DNA of 64,000 nucleotides from Promicromonospora sukumoe 327MFSha3.1 (GTDB lineage: Bacteria; Actinomycetota; Actinomycetes; Actinomycetales; Cellulomonadaceae), in assembly GCF_000385135.1 (NCBI RefSeq), contig NZ_ARQM01000015.1:1-64000 (forward strand), written 5' to 3'. Below, one piece after another: positions 44,556 through 52,438 of the stretch; within the stretch, counting starts at the first letter, position 1, and each line of letters starts with the position of its first letter. The translations under genes and the position numbers were made by a program. The notes beneath the pieces are model-generated. The model had not been told where the DNA came from, ran no database searches, and worked only from the letters and a program-made list of their open reading frames with translations.

Positions 44556-45368
44556 TCAGACCAGGTCGTTGCGGATCAGGAAGTCGGCCAGCGCCACGCC
44601 ACCCTCGCCCTTGTCGGTGACGAGCTCCACCTCGGGGCGCGCCGGGCGGGGCGCCGCCGACAGCGTCTCGGTACGGGCACCGGCCGCGCCCGCGACGGCG
44701 GGGTCGAACCCGAGGTCGGCCGGCGACCAGACCTCGATCTCCTTGCTGCGCGCCGCCATGATGAGCTTGAACCCGGGGAACCGCGGCTGGTTGGCCCCGT
44801 CCGTCACGGACAGGACGGCCGGCAGCGGCGCGGTCAGGGACTCGGTGACGTCGTCGATCTCGCGCGTGATCGTCAGCACGCCGTCGGCCAGCTCGACCTT
44901 CTTGGCGAGGTTCAGCGTGGGCAGGCCCAGCTCGGCGCCCAGCAGCGTCGGGACCACGGAGCCCAGGCCGTCCAGGGCGGCCATGCCCGTCACCACGAGG
45001 TCGACGGGCGCCTGCTCGCCGAGCTTGCGGACGGCGGCGGCGAGCACCGCGGCGGTGCCGAAGTAGTCGGAGCCGGCCAGGGCGTCGTCGGACACGCGGA
45101 TGCCGCGGTCCACGCCGAGCTGGAACGCCTTGCGCAGCGCGACGTCGCCGTCGGGGCCGGCCATCGTGACCACGACCACCTCGCCCTCGCCGGCCCCGAG
45201 GCGGCCGGCCTCGCGCTCGGCCTCGACGAGCCGCAGGGCGGCCTCGATGGCGTTCTCGTCCAGCTCGTTGAGGGTGCCCTCCCCGGCGGTGCGCACCACG
45301 CGGCCCTCGGAGAAACCACGCTCCGTGTTGATGTCCGGGACGTACTTGGCGGTGACCACGATGCGCAT
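44556..45368 (-). CDS. etfB: electron transfer flavoprotein subunit beta
   Basis: 270 aa. 'MRIVVTAKYVPDINTERGF' opens the ETF-beta fold, with 'NELDENAIEAALRL' and 'TGMAALDGLGSVVPTLLGAELGLP' (AMP-binding region; shown in parts) as expected. 'REIDDVTESLTAPLPAVLSV' is the recognition-loop region that docks partner dehydrogenases. First gene of the etf pair, divergent from glgX with a 62-bp gap that must hold both promoters. No strong Shine-Dalgarno. Confidence 0.95.
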   Translation of the reverse strand: MRIVVTAKYVPDINTERGFSEGRVVRTAGEGTLNELDENAIEAALRLVEAEREAGRLGAGEGEVVVVTMAGPDGDVALRKAFQLGVDRGIRVSDDALAGSDYFGTAAVLAAAVRKLGEQAPVDLVVTGMAALDGLGSVVPTLLGAELGLPTLNLAKKVELADGVLTITREIDDVTESLTAPLPAVLSVTDGANQPRFPGFKLIMAARSKEIEVWSPADLGFDPAVAGAAGARTETLSAAPRPARPEVELVTDKGEGGVALADFLIRNDLV

Positions 45369-45430
45369 GGGGTAACCGTACGTCGTCCGGCGGCGTGGGA
45401 CGGATCCGGTCCACAGGCGGGCCTGAGACC

Positions 45431-47755
45431 ATGGTGCATATGTCGCAGTCACGACGTGCAGAACCGCAGCGGGCCCCGGGCGACCCGGTGCCCCGCCCGG
45501 TCGTCCGGCCGCTGATCCGGCCCACGGCCCGCCGCAGCCACGTGCCGCCGCTCGGCGTGTACGTCACGCCCGACGGCGGAATCGACGCGGCGGTCCTCGC
45601 GTCGCACGCGACCGCCGTGGACCTGTGCCTGATCGACGTCACCGACCCGGCCCTGGACGAGCACGACCCGGCCCGCTACCGCGAGCGCCGGTTCGAGATG
45701 GTGGGCCCGGTGTACGGCGTCTGGCACACGCACGTACCGGACGTCGCTCCTGGTCAGCGCTACGGCTTCCGAGTGTACGGGCCGTGGGAGCCGCGCGCGG
45801 GGATGCGGCACAACCCGGCCAAGCTGCTGGTGGACCCGTACGCCCGCGGGTTCGCGGGGCGGCTGCGGTACGGGCCCGAGGTCGTCGGGTCGGTGAGCAC
45901 GGAGCGCGAGGACGGCTGGTGGCTCGGCGACCCGTACGGCGCGCCGGACGAGACCGACTCGCTGCCGTACGTGCCGCACTCCGTCGTCGTCGGGCAGCTG
46001 CCGCCGCCCCCTCCCCTGACCCGGCCGCGCGTGCCGTGGGCCGAGACGGTGGTCTACGAGGCGCACGTGCGCGGGCTGACGATGCTGCGCGAGGACATCC
46101 CGGAGGAGCTGCGGGGCACGTACGCGGGCATGGCGCACCCGGCCGTCGTCGAGCACCTGAAGAGCCTCGGGGTGACGACGCTGGAGCTGCTGCCGATCCA
46201 CAAGAGCGTGGCCGAGCCGCGGCTCGCGGCGCACGGGCTGACGAACTACTGGGGCTACAGCACGCTCGGCTTCTTCGCGCCCAACGCGGCGTACGCGACC
46301 CGGGCCGCGCAGGAGCAGGGCGCCGAGGCGGTGCTGGACGAGGTGCGCGGCATGGTGCACCTGCTGCACGAGGCGGGCATCGAGGTGCTGCTCGACGTTG
46401 TCTACAACCACACCTGCGAGGGCGGCGACGACGGCCTGCACCTGGCCTGGCGCGGCCTGGACAACCCGGTGTACTACCTGCACGACGGCGCCTCGCCGGC
46501 CGCGCTCGCGGACGTCACGGGCACGGGCAACTCGCTGGACTTCCGGCGTCCGCGGGTGATCCAGCTCGCCCTGGACTCGCTGCGGTACTGGGCGCAGACC
46601 GTGGGCGTGGACGGCTACCGGTTCGACCTGGCGGTGACGCTGGGCCGGGGCAACGTGGGGTTCGACCCGGACCACCCGTTCCTGGTGGCCCTGCAGACGG
46701 ACCCGGTGCTGTCCGGCCTCAAGCTGGTCATGGAGCCGTGGGACGTGGGGCCGGGCGGCTGGCAGACGGGCTCGTTCCCGCCGCCGATGGCGGAGTGGAA
46801 CGACCGGTTCCGCGACGCCGCGCGCGGGTTCTGGCTGGACGCGCCCAAGCAGGGCGTGCGCGGGCAGGAGATGCGCGGGCTGCGCGACCTGGCCACGCGC
46901 CTGGCCGGGAGCGCCGACCTGTTCGGGCCGGGCGACCCGCCGCTGGTGCGCGGCCCGGTCGCGTCGGTGAACTACGTGACGGCGCACGACGGCTTCACGC
47001 TGGCCGACCTGGTCGCCTACGACCACAAGCACAACGAGGCGAACGGCGAGGACAACCGCGACGGCTCGGACAACAACCTGTCGTGGAACCACGGCATCGA
47101 GGGCCACACGTCGTCGGGCGACGACGCGACCACCGAACCGTGGCAGGCGATCGTGCCGCCCCGGCGCAAGTCGCAACGCAACCTGCTGGCCACGCTGCTC
47201 CTGGCGGCGGGCACGCCCATGCTCACGGCGGGCGACGAGCTGGGCCGCAGCCAGGGCGGCAACAACAACGCCTACGTGCAGGACAACGAGACGTCCTGGA
47301 TCCGGTGGGCTGTGGACGACGCCGCCACGGACCTCCTGGAGACCACGCGCTACCTGCTGGCGCTGCGGCGCGAGCACCCGGCGCTGCGCGCGGACTCGTT
47401 CTACCTGGGCTCGCCCCGCCCGCACGAGACGGACCCGGACCTGCTCTGGTACTCCGAGACGGGCGCGCCCATGGAGGTGGACACCTGGAACCAGCCCGGG
47501 CGGCGTGTGCTGCAGATGCTGCGGCCGGGCCCGGCGGCGGGCGACGCCGACGTGCTGCTCGTCATCAACGGCGGCCTGGACGACGTCGAGATGACGCTGC
47601 CGCCGCGCGACGGCGCGGCGCCCTGGGAGCTGGTCTGGGACTCCGCGTGGGACGCCCCCGGGGTGCCCGACGACGAGCGGGGCCCGCGGACGTCGGTGAC
47701 GCTGGACGCACTGAACATCAACGTGCTGCTGTCGCAGGGGGACCGTCCTGGCTAG
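45431..47755 (+). CDS. glgX: glycogen debranching enzyme / isoamylase-type glucan hydrolase
   Basis: 774 aa. GH13 enzyme cleaving alpha-1,6 branches of glycogen. After a basic Arg/Pro-rich leader (1-35) come a CBM48-like domain (about 40-140, 'VYGVWHTHVPDVAPGQRYGF') and the catalytic barrel: 'DVVYNHTCEGG', nucleophile Asp in 'VDGYRFDLAVTLGR', acid/base Glu in 'LVMEPWDVGPGGWQTG', third Asp in 'VTAHDGFTLADLV'. 'GTPMLTAGDELGRSQGGNNNAY' (in parts) is typical of GlgX. The ATG at 45440 is an alternative start. It is followed after 9 bp by the KstD-like gene. Confidence 0.93.
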   Translation: MVHMSQSRRAEPQRAPGDPVPRPVVRPLIRPTARRSHVPPLGVYVTPDGGIDAAVLASHATAVDLCLIDVTDPALDEHDPARYRERRFEMVGPVYGVWHTHVPDVAPGQRYGFRVYGPWEPRAGMRHNPAKLLVDPYARGFAGRLRYGPEVVGSVSTEREDGWWLGDPYGAPDETDSLPYVPHSVVVGQLPPPPPLTRPRVPWAETVVYEAHVRGLTMLREDIPEELRGTYAGMAHPAVVEHLKSLGVTTLELLPIHKSVAEPRLAAHGLTNYWGYSTLGFFAPNAAYATRAAQEQGAEAVLDEVRGMVHLLHEAGIEVLLDVVYNHTCEGGDDGLHLAWRGLDNPVYYLHDGASPAALADVTGTGNSLDFRRPRVIQLALDSLRYWAQTVGVDGYRFDLAVTLGRGNVGFDPDHPFLVALQTDPVLSGLKLVMEPWDVGPGGWQTGSFPPPMAEWNDRFRDAARGFWLDAPKQGVRGQEMRGLRDLATRLAGSADLFGPGDPPLVRGPVASVNYVTAHDGFTLADLVAYDHKHNEANGEDNRDGSDNNLSWNHGIEGHTSSGDDATTEPWQAIVPPRRKSQRNLLATLLLAAGTPMLTAGDELGRSQGGNNNAYVQDNETSWIRWAVDDAATDLLETTRYLLALRREHPALRADSFYLGSPRPHETDPDLLWYSETGAPMEVDTWNQPGRRVLQMLRPGPAAGDADVLLVINGGLDDVEMTLPPRDGAAPWELVWDSAWDAPGVPDDERGPRTSVTLDALNINVLLSQGDRPG

Positions 47756-47764
47756 AGTGCCCAC

Positions 47765-49480
47765 ATGACTGACTCCGTCCACAACAAAGACGTTGCCACC
47801 ACGGGGAACACCGACGTCATCGTCATCGGCGCGGGCCTGTCGGGCCTGGTGACGGCGACCGAGCTGACCGCTGCGGGCAAGCGCGTGGTCCTGCTCGACC
47901 AGGAGCCGGCCGCCTCGCTGGGCGGGCAGGCCTGGTGGTCGTTCGGCGGGCTGTTCCTGGTCGACTCGCCGGAGCAGCGCCGGCTCAAGGTGCGCGACTC
48001 GGCCGAGCTCGCGTTCTCCGACTGGCTGGGTTCGGCGCAGTTCGATCTCGGCGCGGAGCGCGGCGAGGGCCCGGACCGCTTCGGGTACCGGTGGGCCAAG
48101 GGGTTCGTCGAGTTCGCCGCGGGCGACCTGCGGCCCTGGCTGCACGCCAAGGGCGTGCGCTGGTTCCCGCTGGTGCAGTGGGCGGAGCGCGGCGGCTACC
48201 CCGCCGGCGGGCACGGCAACTCGGTGCCGCGCTTCCACGTCACGTGGGGAACCGGCCCGGCGGTCGTCGAGCCGTTCGTCGCCGCGGCGCACGAGGGCAA
48301 CCGGGCCGGGCTGCTCGACCTGCGCTTCCGGCACCGGGTCACCTCCCTGGTGGTCACCGACGGCCGGGTCACGGGCGTGCGCGCCGAGGTCCTGGCCGAC
48401 GACGACGCGGGGCGCGGCGAGCCGTCCAGCCGCACCGTGACGGGCGAGGTGGAGCTGTCCGCGCAGGCGGTCGTGATCGCCAGCGGCGGCATCGGCGCCA
48501 ACCACGAGCTGGCCCGGGCCCGCTGGTCCGCGGAGGCCGGGCACCTGCCCGGGCGCATGCTGTCGGGCGTGCCGGACTCCACGGACGGGCTCATGCTGGG
48601 CGTCGCCGCCGCGTCCGGGGCAGCGCTGGTGCACGAGGACCGGATGTGGCACTACCCGGAGGGCATCGCGAACCACTCCCCGGTCTGGACGCAGCACGGC
48701 ATCCGCATCCTGCCCGGGCCGTCCTCGCTGTGGCTCGACGCCGACGGCAACCGGCTGCCGGGCCCGCTGTTCCCCGGGTTCGACGCCCTGGGCGCGCTCC
48801 AGCACGTGACCACCCGCGGCGACGACCACTCCTGGTTCGTGCTGAACAAGACGATCATGGAGAAGGAGTTCGCGCTGTCGGGCTCCGAGCAGAACCCGGA
48901 CCTGACCGGCAAGTCGGTGCCGCTGCTCCTGGAGCGGGTGCGCGGCCGTTCGGTGCCGGTGCGCACCTTCGCCGAGCAGTCGGAGGAGTTCCTCTGGGCC
49001 GACACCCCGGCCGAGCTCGCCGGGAAGATGAACGCGCTGACGGAGGCCACGGAAGGGTCTCGCGGGCACGTCGACGGGGAGTCCCTGGCCGCCCTGATCG
49101 CGGCCCGCGACGCCCAGGTCGCGACCGGTCTGGGCAAGGACCCGCAGGTCGTCGCGACGGCGGCCGCGCGGCACTTCGTCGTGGACAAGACCATCCGCGT
49201 CTCGCCGCCGCGGGCGCTGACCGCCCCGCAGGACGGGCCGCTGCTGGCCGTGCGCCTGTCGGTGCTGACCCGCAAGACGCTGGGCGGCCTGTGGTGCGAC
49301 GAGACCGGCCGCGCCCTGACGCCCGACGGCGAGGTCCTGGAGGGCCTCTGGGCCGTCGGCGAGGCTGCGGGCTTCGGCGGTGGCGGCTCGCACGGGCACC
49401 GCGCGCTGGAGGGCACCTTCCTGGGGGGCTGCCTCTTCACGGGCCGGACGACGGGCCGCGCCTTGGCTGCTTCTCTGTAA
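47765..49480 (+). CDS. FAD-binding dehydrogenase, 3-ketosteroid delta1-dehydrogenase/fumarate reductase type
   Basis: 571 aa. The FAD Rossmann motif is 'VIVIGAGLSGLVTATEL' (18-34), then 'LGGQAWWSFGGLFLVDSPEQ' (substrate-domain entry), 'VIASGGIGANHEL' and the C-terminal FAD site 'GLWAVGEAAGFGGGGSHGHRALEGTFLGG' (in parts). Homologues are annotated as KstD-like or simply FAD-binding dehydrogenases; steroid activity cannot be claimed because the locus has no steroid genes. Only 9 bp from glgX, so likely cotranscribed, though no functional link is obvious. Confidence 0.87.
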   Translation: MTDSVHNKDVATTGNTDVIVIGAGLSGLVTATELTAAGKRVVLLDQEPAASLGGQAWWSFGGLFLVDSPEQRRLKVRDSAELAFSDWLGSAQFDLGAERGEGPDRFGYRWAKGFVEFAAGDLRPWLHAKGVRWFPLVQWAERGGYPAGGHGNSVPRFHVTWGTGPAVVEPFVAAAHEGNRAGLLDLRFRHRVTSLVVTDGRVTGVRAEVLADDDAGRGEPSSRTVTGEVELSAQAVVIASGGIGANHELARARWSAEAGHLPGRMLSGVPDSTDGLMLGVAAASGAALVHEDRMWHYPEGIANHSPVWTQHGIRILPGPSSLWLDADGNRLPGPLFPGFDALGALQHVTTRGDDHSWFVLNKTIMEKEFALSGSEQNPDLTGKSVPLLLERVRGRSVPVRTFAEQSEEFLWADTPAELAGKMNALTEATEGSRGHVDGESLAALIAARDAQVATGLGKDPQVVATAAARHFVVDKTIRVSPPRALTAPQDGPLLAVRLSVLTRKTLGGLWCDETGRALTPDGEVLEGLWAVGEAAGFGGGGSHGHRALEGTFLGGCLFTGRTTGRALAASL

Positions 49481-49496
49481 GGGAGCCGGCACTCAG

Positions 49497-49545
49497 CAGG
49501 CCGGAGGCGACCGTTACCCGGCGGTCTACGGTCGCCTCCGGCCTG
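49497..49545. terminator. bidirectional hairpin terminator
   Basis: A perfect 18-bp stem (CAGGCCGGAGGCGACCGT and complement) with a 13-nt loop lies between the convergent KstD-like and tyrA genes. Confidence 0.85.
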
Positions 49546-49571
49546 ATGAGCCGCCGCTCACCCCGACGGAG

Positions 49572-50582
49572 TCAGCGGAGGAGCGCCTGGCCCTGGTCCA
49601 GGGCCACCAGCACCGCGCCCCGAGAGCACGCCGCCACGAGCGCGGCGGGCCAGTCGCCCGTCAGCGGGACCGACTCGACGTCCGGGGCGCCCGCGACGTC
49701 GGCGCCGTCGCCCGGTCGCAGGCCCGTGACACGCGCCGTCCCGCCGGGGCGGATCCGCTCCCGCACGGGCTCCGGCCGGTCGAAGAACCAGTGCGTGGGC
49801 GCGTTGGAGTCCAGGGCGTCCGCGAGCCGCTCCAGGTCGCGGGCCGCGAGCCGCAGCACGGGGGCCACCCACGCGGAGTTCTCGGTGACCATGGCCTCGG
49901 TGCGGCGCGGGTCCGTCAGGCCCACCCGCGTGCCGTCGCGGAACGAGCCCGCGGCCAGCCGCAGCGCCACGTCGCGCACCGGGGCGCTCGCCACCGAGCC
50001 CAGGAGCTGGGTGGCCAGCACGTGCGGCACGTGGGACACGAGCGCGACCGACTCGTCGTGCAGCTCGTCGGTCAGCACCGCCGCCGTGCCGCCCAGCGGG
50101 CCCGTGACCAGGCTCAGCACCTGGAGCAGCCGCTCCGGGTCGGTCTCGCCGGTCACCGTCACCGCCCACGGCACGCCCTGCATCAGGGCCGCCGACGACG
50201 CCGCGAAACCGCTGTGCTCGGTACCCGACATCGGGTGCGCGCCGACGTACCGCCGGCCCAGCCCGGCCTCCGTGACCGCGTCCCGCACGGGACCCTTGAC
50301 CGAGCCGACGTCGGTCACGGTCGGGTCCCAGCCCGGCTCGTCCGCCAGGGCCTCGGCGAGCTCGCCGGCCACCGACCGCATGGCGCGCAGCGGCGCGGCG
50401 AGCACCACGACGTCGGGCCGGTTGGCGGCCAGGCGGGCGACGTCGTCGGCGACCGTGAGGCCCGCCGCGCGGGCCTCGCCGCCGGACGCCGGGTCGGTCG
50501 CGACCACGGGCACGCCCGCCGCCTGGAAGGCGCGCGCGAGCGAGCCGCCGATCAGCCCCAGCCCGACGACGCCGACGCTCAC
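49572..50582 (-). CDS. tyrA: prephenate dehydrogenase
   Basis: 336 aa. Converts prephenate to 4-hydroxyphenylpyruvate for tyrosine. 'GVVGLGLIGGSLARAF' is the NAD loop; 'GAHPMSGTEHSGF' carries the catalytic His; 'VSHVPHVLATQLL' the second conserved His; 'NSAWVAPVLRL' is the dimer helix. Two GTG codons in tandem could start it; the one at 50582 overlaps the pheA stop by four bases (GTGA). Last gene of the ACT-pheA-tyrA operon. Confidence 0.93.
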   Translation of the reverse strand: MSVGVVGLGLIGGSLARAFQAAGVPVVATDPASGGEARAAGLTVADDVARLAANRPDVVVLAAPLRAMRSVAGELAEALADEPGWDPTVTDVGSVKGPVRDAVTEAGLGRRYVGAHPMSGTEHSGFAASSAALMQGVPWAVTVTGETDPERLLQVLSLVTGPLGGTAAVLTDELHDESVALVSHVPHVLATQLLGSVASAPVRDVALRLAAGSFRDGTRVGLTDPRRTEAMVTENSAWVAPVLRLAARDLERLADALDSNAPTHWFFDRPEPVRERIRPGGTARVTGLRPGDGADVAGAPDVESVPLTGDWPAALVAACSRGAVLVALDQGQALLR

Positions 50583-51562
50583 CACAGCAGGCCCTGGTCG
50601 CGCGCCGGCGCCTCGTCCTGGGCCGACACCGAGCCGACCGGGACGTGGTCCGGGTCGAGCACGCCGTCGAGCGCCCGGAAGCCGGCGCCGGCGGGGAACA
50701 GGCCGAGCGTCTTGAGGGCGTCGCCCGCGGCGAGCAGGTCACCCAGGACGTCTCGCGCGCCGGGGGCCCAGGGCGCCTCGTCGAAGGTCACCACGAACAC
50801 GTACTTGCTCTCCTGCGCCTTCAGCGGGCGCGTGATCAGGCTCGACATGTTGACGCCCCGGTCGCCGAACGCGGTGGTGATCCGCGCCAGCACGCCAGGC
50901 CCGGTCACCGACGGGGTGATGGCCAGCATCGTCTTCCAGTCCGTCTCGCCGGCCGCGCGCGACCGCGCCAGGTGCGCGGCGGCGGCGCTGCGCCGGGTCA
51001 GCACCAGGAACCGGGTGCGGCCGCCACGGAAGTCCTCCACCGCCGTCGCGTAGGTGTCGAGGCCGTAGAGCTCCCCGCAGATCGTGGGGCCCAGGGCGAT
51101 CGTCCCCGGCCCGGCGTCGCGGCACGCCGCCGCGTTGGACGACGCCGGAGCGGTCCCGAGCCCCGTGCCCGTGACGAAAGCGGAGCACTGCGCCAGCCCG
51201 TGGGGGTGCGCGGAGACCTCGGTCAGCTCGCCGTGGTCCGGCCGCACGAACGCGTCGAACGACACGTCGAGCGCCACCTCGTCGACGGCCACGACGTCCG
51301 CGCTGGACAGCAGCGTGTCCAGGGACGGCACCACGTAGCCCTCGACGGAGGACTCGATGGCGACCACGCCGACGTCGGCCCTGCCCGTGGCGACGGCGTC
51401 GTGCACGTCGCGGACGGTGTCCAGGGGCTCGGCGGTCACGGCGGCGTCGTCGTCCCCCGTGCCGGACGCCGCATGCCCGCGCGCCCACTGCAGCGCGGCC
51501 TGGTGGGTGAACGTGCCCTCGGGACCCAGGTACGCGACCCGGGTGCCGCCCGGCGCCGTCAT
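50579..51562 (-). CDS. pheA: prephenate dehydratase
   Basis: 327 aa. Converts prephenate to phenylpyruvate for phenylalanine. The catalytic domain shows 'YLGPEGTFTHQAAL', 'GVVAIESSVEGYVVPSLD' and the catalytic 'GGRTRFLVLTR' (TRF motif). A C-terminal ACT domain (about 215-300, 'GVLARITTAFGDRGVNMSSLITRP') is the usual feedback site for Phe. The ATG overlaps the upstream ACT-protein stop (ATGA). Confidence 0.95.
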   Translation of the reverse strand: MTAPGGTRVAYLGPEGTFTHQAALQWARGHAASGTGDDDAAVTAEPLDTVRDVHDAVATGRADVGVVAIESSVEGYVVPSLDTLLSSADVVAVDEVALDVSFDAFVRPDHGELTEVSAHPHGLAQCSAFVTGTGLGTAPASSNAAACRDAGPGTIALGPTICGELYGLDTYATAVEDFRGGRTRFLVLTRRSAAAAHLARSRAAGETDWKTMLAITPSVTGPGVLARITTAFGDRGVNMSSLITRPLKAQESKYVFVVTFDEAPWAPGARDVLGDLLAAGDALKTLGLFPAGAGFRALDGVLDPDHVPVGSVSAQDEAPARDQGLLW

Positions 51563-52398
51563 GCCCACCGCGGGGTCAGGGTGTCGGGCCCGGGCACGAA
51601 CGACTCGCCCGGCAGCACGGCCAGCGTGCGGTGCGCGACGCCGCGGTCGGTCAGGGCGTCGACCAGCACGGACAGCTTGTCGGAGGTCGGGCAGGAGAAG
51701 GACGCGAAGAACACGTGCGGCCCCTCCGACGACGGCTGGCTGCGCAGGTGGTCCAGGTCCAGCCCGGCGTCCGCGATGATCGCGAGGGTGGGCTGCAGGG
51801 AGCCGAGGTGGTCGTCGGCCGGGCCGAACGCGAGCCACACCTGCGCCGGCGTCGTGAACGGGGGCCAGTCGTCCCGGGACTCCAGCAGCCCGTACCAGAT
51901 GGGACCGCCCTCGGCGAGGGCCGCGCTGTCCGGCAGCTCCGCGAAGCCCGCCGGGACCCGCGGCCGCTCGATCACCAGGGACCCGCCCTCGCCGGCGAGC
52001 GCGATGCGCTCCTCGACGCTGGTGCGGGTGGGCACCAGGCGCGGGCTCACGCCGAGACCACGCAGCACGCTCGCGCAGTCCCGCATGCCCGCCTCGTCGA
52101 TGACGACCTGACCCACCGTCGCACCGGCGCCGACCCAGACCCACTGGCCCGGCACCGCCACGGCCGCCGTCATGATGAGCGACGGCGCGCCCTCCAGGAG
52201 GGCGCGCTCGAGGCCCGGCGCCGGGTGCTCCGGGTGTCCCAGGTGCACCACGGCCGCCAGGGCCTCGATGCTCGCGACCGTGGCGAGCGTGTCCGCCGTG
52301 GTCCCGAGGTCGAGCAGCTCGACCGGGTCGTTCCATCCCGCCATCCGCGCGGCAAGCACCGCGTGCGCGGGAGACTCCCGCTCGCTACGTCCAAGCAT
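51559..52398 (-). CDS. ACT-domain protein, degenerate prephenate-dehydratase-like
   Basis: 279 aa, cytoplasmic. The last 75 residues ('GSLQPTLAIIADAGLDLDHLRSQPSSEG', 'PHVFFASFSCPTSDKLSVLVDALTDRG') follow the layout of the prephenate dehydratase ACT domain, with RSQP in place of ESRP. The first 200 residues lack the TRF motif and other catalytic residues; they resemble no enzyme I recognise. As first gene of a coupled operon with pheA and tyrA, it is likely a regulatory or scaffold protein of aromatic amino acid synthesis. Confidence 0.65.
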   Translation of the reverse strand: MLGRSERESPAHAVLAARMAGWNDPVELLDLGTTADTLATVASIEALAAVVHLGHPEHPAPGLERALLEGAPSLIMTAAVAVPGQWVWVGAGATVGQVVIDEAGMRDCASVLRGLGVSPRLVPTRTSVEERIALAGEGGSLVIERPRVPAGFAELPDSAALAEGGPIWYGLLESRDDWPPFTTPAQVWLAFGPADDHLGSLQPTLAIIADAGLDLDHLRSQPSSEGPHVFFASFSCPTSDKLSVLVDALTDRGVAHRTLAVLPGESFVPGPDTLTPRWA

Positions 52399-52438
52399 GT
52401 GCCGAACCTACCGCCGCTCGGGCCTCAGAGCCGCACCG

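Noticed and set aside
47765-49480. Calling this gene 3-ketosteroid delta1-dehydrogenase (kstD)
   Set aside because: The FAD fold fits but no steroid genes are nearby and the substrate residues cannot be confirmed, so only the fold family is given.
45449-49492. Open frame of about 1347 codons on the minus strand
   Set aside because: Antisense to glgX and the KstD-like gene, with no recognisable motif.
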